From positions 1 to 64,000 of the forward strand of contig JAMWET010003518.1 in NCBI GenBank assembly GCA_024036415.1: DNA of 64,000 nucleotides, read 5' to 3'. Below the pieces are notes generated by a model. That model saw only the letters and a list, made by a program, of their open reading frames with translations. It did no database searches and was not told the origin of the DNA. This DNA is from Prochilodus magdalenae (taxonomy: Eukaryota > Chordata > Actinopteri > Characiformes > Prochilodontidae). Both the position numbers and the translations under genes were made by a program. Positions 1 through 12,231 of this stretch are shown piece by piece (position 1 is the stretch's first letter; each line of letters opens with the position of its first letter).

Positions 1-924
1 TCCCCATATGAGTCTGAAGTTATTATCATTCATAGTTTCTGGAAGCCTTTATCTTCCTTCCCTAAGCATGGCAATCCCAATTCCTTTTGGGGTGCAGCGA
101 TTCTTTTGGACAATCAAAGAAAGGTATAATAGATAAATGTAGACTGATTGTTCAGATATGAGATACTTTCACCTGGTAAGGTCTAGTGGCTTTGTGCAGT
201 ATGAAACTCTTATGTTGTGCTCGCTAGACTAAACAAGCTCTTCACTTGTAATCTTCATCTCTAGACCATTTTGAGGAAGATGAAGACACACGGTGTGAGC
301 CCCGGTGACCGGGCAGGCGAGAAGTGTGAAGGGTCGTGAAACGGCAGAAGGAGAGGTGCTTCTGGCTCAACCCCATTCCCTGGGCGCACTCTATAATTCG
401 CTCACTGCTGCCCAGTTTTCTCTTTGCTGTGGTGGCCGCAGGGTAAAGGACGGGCCCATTGCTGAGCAGCTGAAGTAGTTCACATGCGAGATCAAAACGT
501 GGAACGGCGGAAAGATGAGGTGGGCTTGGACCGAGGGCCTCATCATTAGAACGTGTGCAAAGCTAATAAGCTTCTTTTATTATACAGAGAAGAAGTCGGA
601 ATTGACTTGACTTGGACTGCAAAACCCTCAGGTCCAGGCTTTAAGGCCTCCTGGAAACCATAAAAATCGGATCCATTGAGAGTATAATATCAGGGAATAA
701 AACGGAGTGCACTAATAGCGTAGCAAATTATTATTGATAAGCAGCGGTAGTAGTGGAGTGTCAGCTTTGATCCCTATAATTATAGTGGTAGTGCTCCCCC
801 TGTAATTAATAGTTGGATTAATTAGGTTTTGCTGGAAATTTAGAGAATTAAGTTTAATAAGTGTACAGTCAGTACAAATGTCCTCCCCCCTTGATAGGAA
901 AGGAGATAAAGTCAAAGCATAATA
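1..924. other. Unique intergenic sequence with a GC-richer block
   Basis: No open frame, RNA gene or repeat family is recognised. The part from about 280 to 660 is clearly richer in GC and CpG than its surroundings and carries no repeat signature, so it is a weak candidate for conserved regulatory sequence. This is a composition argument only. Confidence 0.3.
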
Positions 925-1045
925 AGTGAAAAAAAGAGAAAATATATTTATATTATAATATTAATATAAATATAATTATTATATTATTATAATTTATAAT
1001 ATTTATTGGAATATTTATAAATAATATAATAAATACAAAAAACAT
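925..1045. repeat. AT-rich low-complexity tract
   Basis: Almost pure A/T sequence built from TTATAA, TATAAT and AATATT words, many of them self-complementary, so it can fold into several small hairpins. No element boundary is visible. Confidence 0.8.
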
Positions 1046-2465
1046 GGGAATTCCAAAACAACTGTGCAAGACATGAGTAGGCCACCAAAGGCGCACCTAC
1101 AGGTAAACAGTACTTTCATCACCTAGAGAAGAGAAAATCCAGCTCCACTCTGTCCATCTTCATTGTGAGAAGACACCATAAACCATATGAGATCTGAAGA
1201 GTGTGTAGCTGTCCAAAAGCTCCTCACTGACGAAAACAAAAAGAACAAATTGTCGAGTCCAAGAACCGAAGCTTCTCACAAAATGGACCACCCACCCCAC
1301 TCCAGAACCTTCAACATCATTGCAATGTCTTGGATCATGAAAAGCAGAAGGACTGGATGTGGAGGTGTGGGTGCAGATTCCTTTGAATCTCAAATTTAAA
1401 GGAAGTTGTTATAAAACAGCAATGAGCGGAAAAACTTAAACCTGGAATGTGATATGATATTTGTTAGTGAGGCTTCTGGTGTAATTCCTGATGCTCATAA
1501 TTGAACAATCTCCTGGTTTTATAAAACTGATGGGTGGTTTCCTCAGGCTTTGTGGTTATTTGAATTATAACAGTAGTACTATACGAACCAGTGATAAGGG
1601 TTCATTTGGAGGCACGTAGAAGAAAATCATTCAGAGGGATTGTGCATGCAGTGAAATTGGGGCATGATTGATTTTTTAGGGTGTAGGGTGACCAAAAATA
1701 CACAGGTACTGTATTATCGGCCCTGTATATGCTGATTTGTGCTTACAGTTGTATGCTAAAGTTTATTTCATGGTGTTGCTAGTGTTATGTATAGGTGAGG
1801 GAGGTAGATGTATAACAAGTATTTAGCAACAACAGCAAGGAACATGAGACGATGAAAGAGTGTTTTAAGGAATCAGTCAATTGGATTTTGTATTGAGATC
1901 AGAGGGAGTTATAGAACTCACCATCACTCACTATATCACACTTCCCGAAACTGCTGATATGGCTGTAGGTCGGAGTGCTACTCGCCTGGAGAACGGTGCT
2001 TCTCCATCTGTCTCTAAGGCACAACTGTTCGCATCTGTGCATGTCCTCAGATGGAGCTAGTGGACCTTTATTCGGGCCAAGTAATCGCGGAACAGATGAC
2101 TGCCACACTACTGGATTGTTCAGTTATAACAGTATATGACTATTGAATGTGAGCTTATGTTGCATTTTCTGTTGCACAATAAAAGGGGCCAAGACAGGTT
2201 GTCATCAAAACAGCTGTATATGGGAAGATGCATTTATTATTTTATAGTAGCTACGGATACTCTATAGGTTCAAACTTATTTCATAAACTGAGCGAATAGT
2301 TAGATCATTACCCCAGTTTTGGTTAATTATAAGTTAACTGTAATGACTTATATGAGAAAAAGTTCCAGATTGTCTATTAATTGCTGACATCTTTTAATTG
2401 TGTAGCCCTACTTAATAGATACAATGACTATGAGAACTAAAGACAAGCAGTCTCTCACGTCTTCG
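1046..2465. other. Unique intergenic sequence
   Basis: Between about 1160 and 1400 both strands stay open for 70-77 codons, but the predicted peptides match no family I know and have no splice context. About 1900-2110 is another moderately GC-rich stretch without an identifiable product. Nothing else is recognised. Confidence 0.3.
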
Positions 2466-2533
2466 CGTCTCTCGTCTCGCTCTCTCTCTTCTCTCTCTCT
2501 CTCTCCCTCCTCTTCTCTCTCTCTTTCTCCCTT
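2466..2533. repeat. CT-rich microsatellite
   Basis: Polypyrimidine tract dominated by CT dinucleotides with CCT and CTTT interruptions. The interruptions suggest an old, imperfect array. Confidence 0.9.
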
Positions 2534-3480
2534 GCTAACAAAAAACAATCTTACCAACTCTCTAAAAACTTTTTAAAGGCTCACTAATGTGTCTGACTTG
2601 CAAATGAAGTGACGTCCTGCACAAAAACACACTTCCATTTCCACACTTCCGTGTTGCCACTATTGCATTCTATTTGCCAAACATTAAAGGGGAATTTTAC
2701 ACGGATTATCCAAAAGTATCTGTTAATTTAATGGCTGAGAATGTTGAACTCAAGTCATTTGAAGTTGGTTGATCCTAAATTTTGATTCTGTAGATGTGTG
2801 AAAACATACAAGCTCAGATCTGCGTTAAAAGTGGTGGTTGATGGGACCAGGGCTATCCAATGTCTATAAGGACTCCTATAGCCAGTTCTTTATGTTCTTG
2901 AGGGTAAAATAGTGTTTAAAGCTGAAACACCTAAAGATTGTCTTTGGGGAGTTGCTTTGTCTTAAATACCCCTAGGTTTATCCCATCACTGTTGACTTAA
3001 ATTTTCGCAAAAACATTTTTAGACCATCAGGACAAACATATGAATAACAAAACCATATCATGTGATAATGGTTTGTCTGAGATTGCTCTCGCTAAACTTT
3101 GGCGACGTCCATACGCACAAAGTCTGCCTCAATACAGTCCTGCCAGGAGAAACTGCATTGCCCCTTCAAACCATCCTTCCAGATCTCGCATCTCTCTGAT
3201 AGTTATAGATATAGTTTGGTTGTTTCTAAGTTACTGCATTTTAACATCAGAAATCAACATATAAAAAAACTCGTGACGGAAAGTTCACTGCTGGTTTTTG
3301 TAAATCTAGTCAATGAGATGTATCCCCCGTTACAATACCCACTGAAAAAGAAAACAAGCAATAAGTTACTACAGTGAACCATTGCAATCAATTCCCACTC
3401 CAAATGACTATGAAGGTTGAAATTTGCTGGACCTTCCCTTCAACACTTAGTCGTGCTGAAATTTTGAAAATCTGGTTGAA
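2534..3480. other. Intergenic sequence, possibly containing an old dispersed repeat
   Basis: Positions about 2690-2970 have the texture of an old interspersed repeat, but no terminal repeats or coding remnant are visible. Overlapping open frames of 74-92 codons between 3040 and 3377 look like chance; they have no recognisable domain. Confidence 0.25.
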
Positions 3481-3830
3481 ATCCCCCCCTTTCAGGCTCA
3501 TACAAAGGCTAAATTCTGAGGATGTGACAAATACCGTTCAGGGCCAAGACGTAATCCCACCACGTCGGCCCTGGGCCAAATATCGATGCTGAGCGCTGAA
3601 ATATCAGAGGCCCCGTCCGGCTCGAGCTCGTCCCGTAACCCTCATGGCCTCATGGAATACAGTCTGTTATGTTGTTATGTAAATTCCTCAGAGTGAGGGG
3701 ACCCTCGGCTCCAATTAAGTCCAGCTGCTACGGCGGGGGCTTTTATCCGCAGGTCAATACCCCTGGGGGAATTTGCGAACCGACGGGCTCCAAACTGACA
3801 GCTGTGTCGGAGAAAAACAACACCAATGTT
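3481..3830. other. Candidate conserved non-coding block
   Basis: GC- and CpG-richer than its flanks, no repeat signature, and it includes homeodomain-type and E-box cores (CAATTAAGTCCAGCTG near 3711) and a TTTTATCCGC word. No frame stays open across it. It would need a cross-species alignment to be more than a candidate. Confidence 0.3.
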
Positions 3831-5440
3831 TCCATACCTTAATAATGTGAACCTTTATAATTGGCGGGAGAAGAGAAATGCTGATCTGAAATGTACCACA
3901 GGAGAAAAAAACAACAGCAGGATGAAAGTATCTGTCAGGTTTACAGAGTGCCTGCAGTGTTTGCAGGATGCAGATTCATGACCTGAGTGAGGTTAATAAG
4001 CCACAGAGTACCATCACATATAAGCTGTATACCCATAAATGTAAAACACATATGCTCATATATGAAACACATACATGGTCTTCAGTTTCTCGCTATATGG
4101 TAAAGGGATCATATCTACATTCCTGAAGAATGTATATTTTTTCCTTGACATCGGTTTAAATCACCCTAACTGTGGGCTTCTGTACCAAAGTGACCATAAT
4201 TCACTTTTAACTTACCGTCCCCAAACCTCACTTTAGTTATCCCTGTACACGGCTCTTCTGTTACTGTGGCCTTTAAAGGACCCATATCATTGAAAACTAT
4301 AGTTGTCCCAAAAAACTTTGTTACTGGAATGAAAAAAGTCAATACATAAATATATACAAACCCCACATATACATACATATTCTTGGGAAAGTGATATAAA
4401 CCGGCAGATTTGAAAATGCTTGTTATCATATTTCTATTAATATTGCTCCCTTTATGTAACAACCCTTTTTTGGTACATAAAGGCCAACATAAATTGGAAA
4501 AGAAGGAAAACTGTTGGCCCTGTGAGGACTGATGTATGTAAATTACCTCTATTGTGATGGCTGGCTGTATTGTGTCCTATGAAGAAGAATTTTCTGTTTG
4601 TGTACCATTTGGGACTGAGAAAGAAATGTTATTGACTGATTATTTGAATCTATATGTGTATATATTATATATATATATACAGACGATGAGAGAGCGCAGA
4701 AAGATCGTAGAGATGGAGGATTGGGTTATAACCATGGCAGCCCTGGAGGAAAGGCCAGACCCGGACCACAAACCCAGCACAAGCAACAGCATAGCCAGGC
4801 GCCCAACGACGTGGCAAAGCCTTCCCCAGCTTGAGGAAGGGAAGCATTTGTCGATGCCCTCCGACCCCCCCCGCCACCCCAAGGAGCCCAACATTTTTTC
4901 GAAGTACTGAATGGATTTTGCCTCTTGATTTGCCGCCCCACACTTCACACCACCGAAAACATATCCAAAGCAGACAATATTTGTCAAATTCTATTAAAGA
5001 TAAAAGGAATATGTCGTATTCGGGAGTAAGATTATGCCTTTTCATCAATGATCACGCAACTTCTCAGATCTAGTATACACGAAAGAAGCAGAGAAGAAAA
5101 AGGAGTAATTGCTTACATCAAAGGAGCTTTCAAACTGTCACGTCGCAATCCGTTCATGTATTTGCCCTTCATTGATGGTGGCTGTTGACTCGGTGGTCCC
5201 TAAGTGGACAGTCTATAAATAGTCTTCAGCAGAATAGGGGTCGAACAGGGTGAAGTGAATTGATTTCACTACATTACGTTAAACAAAAAACGCTTATTTT
5301 AAAGCAACTTCATTTCAGTTGTCCACTTGTGGTGAAGATTCCACTGGTTAACCCCACTGTCGTCGCAAATGACGGGCCTCAGCTGCGATAGGCTCCGGGT
5401 CTAATGACTGTTGGCCTGGGTGATGGTCTTTATGTGCTGA
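3831..5440. other. Intergenic sequence with one unassigned open region
   Basis: A 118-codon open frame covers 4554-4910 on the plus strand, and several overlapping frames are open on the minus strand over the same GC-rich stretch (about 4690-4910). The peptide is Pro/Ser/Arg-rich with no known domain, and openness in many frames points to composition rather than coding. A short TA run sits near 4660-4680. The stretch around 4160-4460 may be an old repeat. Confidence 0.25.
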
Positions 5441-6130
5441 TTTAGGAGTGGAGGGTGTCTTTTGAGGTGGCCGCACTGGGTAATTCTCCGTTCAGATGAG
5501 TCCCCATATTCAAGGCGCCTCTAAAGAGGTAAATTAGCTGGTGTATTCTCGCTTGGTGCTGTGGGTCACCGTGTGTAGAAGGGTGTATGCTAAAGGCTTG
5601 TGCTGAAGAACTTTCGAACCTTGGCCGCTTCCGCTTTGTACTCTCACGTAATCGCCGTACAGCCTGTTCCTCTAACGGACGAGAACCTCTGGGTGCCATT
5701 TTGTTGTGGCTTGCGAAGATGAAGAATGAATGTGTGCTTGGACTTTCCGCTGAACTTTTCTCATTAGCCTCAAGAAGAGCCCCCGACCAGTGGTGAGACA
5801 GATCGGCAGAATAAAAAACAAAAGGGAAACGCAGACGGGAGAGAGGTGTGGGGTCCGTCGGGGTCGTTTTCCTCAGGAGGCTTTCGCCCACAAGGAATAC
5901 AACCAATACAAACGCACTGCTGTACAACAGGCCCAAGTAACCACTGTCGTGCGAACAAATGAGGAACACGGCACGCATGCATATTAACATACACTCGGCA
6001 CATCACAGCAGGAGGAGGGTAATTAAAAAGAAACACGACGTCCTTTTCATAAATATAATTACTGATCACATGCACATGAGCATGATTGATGATTTCAGAG
6101 GAATACAACTGTTGATTACGCATAAAACAG
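5441..6130. other. GC-rich unique block with the longest open frame in the window
   Basis: A 182-codon frame is open on the minus strand (5442-5990). Its peptide has a hydrophobic stretch near residues 20-35 followed by a basic, low-complexity part, but no recognisable domain. Frames on the other strand are also partly open. The sequence is GC/CpG-richer than its neighbours and repeat-free, so a conserved non-coding block is as likely as an exon. I do not call a gene. Confidence 0.25.
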
Positions 6131-7066
6131 TTCCGGTGCTTACTACATTCTACCCTCCAGATTAAGACAGTAGTGCAGCTCTAGGTGCAAGGATTCCTGA
6201 TTGACTCATGTGAAATCTCTTATAGAAATGTGTATTTTAACACCATGGCCCGAACACCTGGATTTCCAATTAATTTAACCTCTAAATTACACAATTCGGC
6301 AGCCGCTGAACGTCTTGGGCTGCCAAAGAGACCTCGCTGACTGCTGAATGGGAAGTCAGACTGAACTTGTCTTTTAGAATGGATTCGGGCACAATAACAC
6401 AGGCTATACTTTACCATCACCCCTGAATTGTGCTTCCAGGGCAAGAAAACGGAGATGTTGAACCCTTACCCAATAAATGACTACGGATTATCAAATATCG
6501 TGTTCATTCACCATGTGGATAAACTTGATTAAGCTACATTCCATGGCATAATCCCACTATCCAAAAGGTGTGCAATGTCTATATATCAGGGAAATGTAAT
6601 AGGCTTACATAGAGGGACTGTCACTTTTGATAACTTGTCTCCCATAGTCACACTATAATGAAATATACAAGTTAAACAGAAAAAAGGAATTGGGGCTATT
6701 TAAACTCAATAAATTGCTTTAAATGATGCATAAGATAAGCTGGGATGAAGAAGAACTATTTTTCAACATCCATTGTTAAAATCCTCTGTTTCACTTTTAC
6801 AATGCATTAGAGTTGACAGACCTCTGAAGCTGTTGTGATCATCTGTGTAGTCTTGCCCATAGGGGAGGGAAAACTCTGGTTTAATTTAAATGGTTTTTCA
6901 ATTAGAAAAATGAATGGTCTGTATTTGAAATGGCTACTAGGGAATAAGACACTAGGCCTTCTAAAGTTTTGCTTTGAGTTTTTGCTACCCAGTTTGGAGT
7001 AGGCTGATGTTAGTCATATAATAGGGTTTAATCTATTTTTAAGAAATTGAATAGTAAACATATTTC
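6131..7066. other. Unique AT-rich intergenic sequence
   Basis: I see no open frame of interest, repeat or motif cluster in this stretch. Confidence 0.5.
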
Positions 7067-7074
7067 ATGCAAAC

Positions 7075-7627
7075 TCTATGCCTGATCGTTCTTCCTCTCA
7101 CCTCTGTCCTCTCCTGGACGCAATTTCCCATAACCCACCACCTGATGTCACGTGGTGGGATCCTTGACCAGTCACACCTCGTTGGCTTGGTCTCCAGAAT
7201 AGTGATTGGTCACCTGATGTTAATATCAAAAGAAATCATAAGTTTGTTTAAAATGCGTCTCTCTCACACTGGCTCAATTGCGAAGTATTTTTGCCTCTCT
7301 GTAGCATACGACCGGAGTCGAGCGGGCTTCGCTCTGGTCGTTGATCTGTTAACTTCTGGCCTTTGAGTCTATTTTGATTCTCTGGGTTTCACATCTTCTT
7401 GTTTCTATTCCCTGTTGACGTGCACTCTGCCTGGTCATCTGAGTTGTCTGCAGTTGGATTTGACGCTCGTGCCATGTTTAACTGACTCTGAATTTCAAGT
7501 TTACCCCTTGTTGTATTTCCCTGTTCTTGGTGTTGGTGTGTGTTTTCTCAGTGCAACCTCTTTAATAAACTGTGCCTTGCTTTTAGTTCGAGCGCCCTCA
7601 CAGCCTCTGTTTTTGTCCATCGTCACA
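7075..7627 (+). mobile_element. Probable solo LTR of a Gypsy-type retrotransposon
   Basis: The stretch has the layout of a fish Gypsy-type LTR. A pyrimidine-rich 5' part contains a CAATTTCCCATAACCC motif. A hairpin follows, with arms CCCACCAC (7134-7141) and GTGGTGGG (7152-7159) around a CACGTG core. A long T/G-rich 3' half carries a polyadenylation signal AATAAA (7564-7569), and the end is CGTCACA at 7627. No internal gag/pol region follows, so it would be a solo LTR. The left boundary and target duplication are not clear. A non-autonomous element with LTR-like ends is the alternative. Confidence 0.55.
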
Positions 7628-7966
7628 GCACATTATTTTAATGTGCAGCAGGTGTTACCTTGTTTTTCTATCATGTAGGAGTGTGTGTGGGCCAAACATT
7701 TTAAACTCCACCTAGTTAAAATTGACAGAATTGTTCTAAATCAAATAAGCAGTTTGTAAGATGTATATTTTACAGTGCAAGACATATCAGGCAACCGAGG
7801 TCCACAACAGAAAGTGTGAGTTATCTGTAAAATAACGTGTTTGTATCTTTAAAGAAATTAACAAAACATGAAATTGTGACCCAAAACTTTTGCATATGAC
7901 TGCATGCAGCATCATTTGTTTGTTGACTGCTAAACAGCACTGTATGCAACTTAGAACTTTCATATA
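7628..7966. other. Short unique spacer
   Basis: Nothing recognised between the LTR-like element and the Tc1 transposon. Confidence 0.5.
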
Positions 7967-9697
7967 CAAACCGGATTCCAAAAAGGGTGGGACCACTTAA
8001 ACAAATTTGTTGAATAAAAACCGACTGAATGCAATGATTTTGGGAGGTGCCCAGCGAATCTAATAAGTTTATTTCAGAATAGAACAACAATATCATCAGA
8101 TCAAAAGTTTGTTACACTGAGAGAATGTTATCATTTTAAGGGGAAAAAATAGGTTGTTTCAAAATTTCATTGTGCGGCAACAAACTCCCAAAAAAGTTGT
8201 ACACGTCACGACACACCACAGCGCAGACCATGTTCTTTCCCACAACAGGATATTGAGCATCAGACTGAAGCAGATTGAAGCCCAATTATTTTGTTTGCAC
8301 TCATAAGCGTCAAACTGACAACATGACTGGGTATAAAAAGAGCTTCTCAGAGTGTCAGTGTCTCTCTGAAGCCAAGATGGTAAGAGGATCACCAATTCCA
8401 CCGTTATTGCGCAGAAACTGGTAGTTGTGCAGCACTAGACCAGGAGAGTGGTGTAGGGGCCCCAGGAGGTCAACCTAGCCGTAAATCCAGAAAGACTCTT
8501 TAAGTTATCATCATCAACCGTGCATAACATCAAAGATTCAGAGAATCTGGAACAATCGTCGCTGTGCGTATAAGGGTCAAGCCCGTAAAACTCTACTGGA
8601 TGCTCGTGATCTCCGGGCCCCTAAACGTCATGCACCTCGAAACAGGAACATGCCACTTGTCAAGGAGAAATAACAGAATGGGCTCAGGAATACTTCCAGA
8701 AGAGCATTGTCAGTGAACACAAATCCCCACCGTGCCAGTTCCGCCGTTGCCGAGATGACACTCAACAGTTGCAAAAAGGAAGCCACCCTTTCTAAGCAAA
8801 GCTCCACAAGCTCAGACATTTGCACTGGGCCAGGGGTCTTTTAAAATGGAGTGTGGCGAAAATGGAAGACCCTGTTCTGTGGTCAGATGAGTCACGATTT
8901 GAAGTTCTCATATGGAACACACTGGGACGCCATGCCATGTCATCCGGACCAGAGAGGACAAGGATAAACCCAAGTTGTTTATCAATGCTCGTTCAGAAAG
9001 GCCGATGCATCACTGATGGGTCATTGGGGATTGCATGAGTGCTTGTGGCATGGGCAGCTTGCATGTCTGGAAAAGCCACCATTAATGCATGAGAATCTAT
9101 GTTCAGGTTCTAGAACAACATATGCTCCCATCTAGACGTCATCTCTTTCAGGGAAGGACCCTGCATTTTTCAACAAGATAATGCACAGACCACATTCTGC
9201 AGCAATCACAACATCATGGCTACGTAGGAGAAGGATCCGGGTGGGTACTGAAATGGCCAGCCTACAGTCCAGATCTTTCACCTATAGAGAACATTTGGCG
9301 CATCATAAAGAGGAAGGGGGCGACAAAGAAGGCCCAAGACGATTGAACAAGTTAGAGGCCTGTAATTATTGACATGAATGGGAGAGCATTCCTATTTCTA
9401 AACTTGAGAAACTGGTCTCCTCTGTCCCCAGACGTCTGTTGAGTGTTGTAATAAGAAGGGATGCCACACAGTGGTAAAAATGCCCTTGTCCCAACTTTTT
9501 GGGGATTTGTTGACGCCATGAAATTTTGAAACAACATATTTTTCCCTTAAAATGATCCATTCTCTCAGTTTAAACTTTTGATCTGTGATTTGTGTTCTAT
9601 TCTGAATAAAATATTAGATGCTGGCACCTCCACATCATTGCATTCAGTTTTTATTCACAATTTGTTTAGTGTCCCAACTTTTTTGCAATCCGGTTTG
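7967..9697 (+). mobile_element. Full-length inactive Tc1/mariner transposon with long inverted repeats
   Basis: The element runs from CAAACCGG to CCGGTTTG and is flanked on both sides by TA (7965-7966 and 9698-9699), the target duplication of Tc1/mariner elements. Terminal inverted repeats are long, about 180-200 bp: the left arm (to about 8170) reappears as a diverged reverse complement from about 9520 to 9697. Shared words in the arms include AAAAACTGAATGCAAT-like and TTTTAAGGGAAAAA-like sequence. A broken transposase frame fills the interior. The 1.7 kb length and layout match a Tc1 lineage common in fish genomes. Divergence between the arms suggests an old insertion. Confidence 0.92.
8377..9477 (+). 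pseudogene. Broken Tc1-family (DD34E) transposase
   Basis: This would encode the transposase that binds the inverted repeats and cuts and pastes the element. The likely start is the ATG at 8377, opening M-V-R-G-S-P-I-P-P, and the likely stop is the TAA at 9475. Catalytic landmarks survive in scattered frames: LWSDESRFEVL around 8875-8910 (first Asp), CIFQQDNA around 9165-9190 (second Asp), and WPAYSPDLSPIENIW at 9254-9298, whose Glu codon at 9286-9288 is the third catalytic residue with DD34E-type context. These motifs are separated by several frameshifts and stops, including one just after the second Asp, so no functional protein can be made. Family assignment is firm; the exact subfamily is not assigned. 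Confidence 0.92.
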
Positions 9698-10218
9698 TAT
9701 GTTCATAAGCTAAATGGAACCAGAAAGGTTCTTTAAAGAAATGCAATAGAAGAACTAGTTTTGGTTTTATCAGGGACCCCACTTTTTCCCTTTACCCAGC
9801 TCCTTAACACATAGAGAGAGGTCACAAATATCAACTGTGTGGGTGTCCCTGAGGATCAGTTCCAAGCCATTGCCCTGAAGGACCTTTCCACGTGGTATTG
9901 TTTCAATGGCTGCTTCTTGAGGTAACCTGTGTTTCATAAATGAGATATGATACATAATGTTAACATTGTATAGCAATAGATGTGTTCTTTTTTTCTAGAG
10001 TCAGGGTTTCACTCATTCTGCAATACCATTTTTCTTTCTAACTCTTTTGCAGATTTCTCCAATCTCATCAACTGCCCTCTATGACCCCAGCAACATAATT
10101 CATCATAGCGGCGGTATTATTCCCCTGTATTTCAGAAATGACGCAGAAAAGCAATACTTGGAATTTTGATGAGACACTATGGCAGAGCATGCAGACCCGA
10201 TCCAAGAGAAATGTGTGA
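9698..10218. other. Unique intergenic sequence
   Basis: No coding, RNA or repeat feature is recognised. Confidence 0.45.
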
Positions 10219-10560
10219 ATGGTTTCATTTAGACTTACACGTTCTTGTCAAACTCATGGCAAAGATATTTCTTTAATTTCTTTTTTTTTTTTTTTTTCTT
10301 GCTGCAGGAAATTAAGTAGCAACCACAATGAGTTTTGCCTCACTCCAAAAGGGAAACAGTCACACCAGGCCAAACCCTTTCATTTACATCCTTTCTGCTT
10401 TGCAAATTCCTGCAAGCTGATAAATTAAAACAATGCTGGCTAATAAAGTCCTCTCGCATGCTTTTGTCTGGATCATATATTCCTGTGGTTAGTTATGTCG
10501 GGTTCATTCTCTCTTTAGTTATTTTAAATTACAATAAAACAATGAAAGTGCAATAAAGAC
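10219..10560. other. Candidate conserved non-coding block
   Basis: A poly-T run (10281-10297) is followed by repeat-free sequence with two octamer-like words close together: ATTTACAT at 10382-10389 and TTTGCAAAT at 10399-10407. TAAATTAAAA and further AT-rich homeodomain cores follow. The texture resembles vertebrate developmental enhancers, but conservation cannot be shown from one sequence. Confidence 0.35.
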
Positions 10561-11340
10561 GGGGCAAGAAAAACAGGGAGGGTTGGACATGTGTGACCCT
10601 ACTTGGACCCATAATGCCTGTGGTCCTGGGGCCTCGCAGGAGCGCAGCCACTGTTGGGCCCAGCTGATGCTGCTCTGCATTAACACCCAGGCGTGATGAG
10701 GGACCCTCCATATTAAAGAAATGAAGCATTTTCATGGGGAAGATGTTAACCTGGCCAGCAGACTGGTCTCCTGTGGGATGCTGAATAATTGTCGTTCCCC
10801 GGCAGCGAAAGCAGGACAGCTGGAGGCACTGGCGGAAGCAGCGTTCGCGCTGTCTGCTCGGGCCATCTGGAAAAGAGGAGGAATCCAAGGCTGATGGTGA
10901 GCTGCACCAAAGTACTTTTCCTTCTGCACTGCTGCGCGATGATTTGTATTATGTCGTTTGCGAAAAGACCTGCTCTTTCTCTCAAAGGCAATTCTGACGT
11001 TCATCGCTTCCTGTCTCCTGTCCCAGGCATTTACAAGAGCCAATGGTGAGATTTTTGGATCCCCTGGTGCAGCACAACATTACCTTTTTCCACGTTTTAG
11101 CCTTCCGCCCGAAGGGGTCTGTGGGGAGTGGTGCCTGCATGGAGGTGCTTCACGTATATATACATATTGCTTCTGTCTGGGGTGCCCTCCCTGACCTTTG
11201 TCGCATAAACATTCGGGAGCTGCCTTGCACTCTGTCCGTCTTATACAGCTGGCGGCCTGCGTGTGAATGTCAGCAACTCTTTAGCAATTTCCACACTCGC
11301 TTATGCAGTGTTTGCTTAACCCTTTCGCTGTGCTGACAAT
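10561..11340. other. GC-richer unique block, candidate regulatory sequence
   Basis: Several overlapping frames of 80-119 codons are open on both strands between 10529 and 11336. None shows a domain, and the mutual overlap argues for composition. No repeat family is recognised. Candidate conserved block or unrecognised short exon; I favour the former. Confidence 0.25.
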
Positions 11341-12194
11341 GTGTCAAAGCTGCATTGTTAACTGCATGTAAAGTCATTCTAGTTATGCCATTATGATCCA
11401 AAGATGAATGCAAATGCAAATGCAACATAAGTGTAAACCACCTTCTCGGTCTTTCCTTCTCCGCCAACTCAAGGGAGGACTGCCTAGGTGACAGTGCCTG
11501 GCTTCTCAAAAATCGCCCACTGACATCTGTGCTCCTGAAAGCTTGGAGCGAGGCATGAAAGAGAGTGAGAGGTTTAGAAAATGAGAGAGAGTGAGACTTT
11601 GACACAGAGAGAGAATGATCCGAAGAGAAATAATAACAATAATAATAATCAATTTGTCCAAAACAGCAGCATTAAAGTGAAAAGCATGGACGGGATGCTG
11701 CATGTGCTGCTCATGCAAGGATATTTCTCTGGAAACTGATCTAAGGCTGGTTCTTGGACCTTGTGCGCTTTGACCTGGCACTGTGCAGTTCCGCAGCGCT
11801 GTTCTGGGGTCTGTGGTGGTCCGTAGATGAGCTGATTTGGAAAATAAAAAGCAGCCACACAGGGCTCTCACCACGCAAGGGTACATGGCGAGTGATGGGG
11901 GCCAGGCAGAATGAGCTTTAAGTGTGTGAAAATTGGGGCCTGATAACAGGTTTTGGGATCACTTCCATGGCAGGCTGTTTGTTTTTAAAACATTGTTGCT
12001 AAGCAATGGCCCATCCAGCTCCAAACACAGTGGTGCCAGTATGCATGTCACATTTATTCTTGCATGGGAATGCAGGTAGAATACTGCTGATACCGTATAT
12101 ATGCTGATATGGAATGGGATAATGGCATGAAATCTTTTACAATCTTTTCCCACAGCTGTAGAACACAAATGAGTTTAAGATGTAATGCCTTTGC
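11341..12194. other. Unique intergenic sequence
   Basis: Includes a purine-rich patch near 11560-11650 (GAGAGAGTGAGA and AATAATAAT words). No feature is otherwise recognised. Confidence 0.4.
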
Positions 12195-12230
12195 ACCCCC
12201 CCCCCACCACCACCACCAAAAAAAAAAACA
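12195..12230. repeat. Compound simple repeat (C)n(CCA)n(A)n
   Basis: A C run, then CCA triplets, then an A run. It lies directly before the large minisatellite array. Confidence 0.9.
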
Positions 12231-12231
12231 C

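Noticed and set aside
1160..1399. Opposed 70- and 77-codon frames, considered as transposase remains
   Set aside because: No catalytic or DNA-binding motif could be recognised in any frame and no terminal repeats flank it.
4554..5073. Cluster of frames of 71-127 codons on both strands
   Set aside because: Openness in many frames at once in a GC-rich patch; no recognised domain, start context or splice sites.
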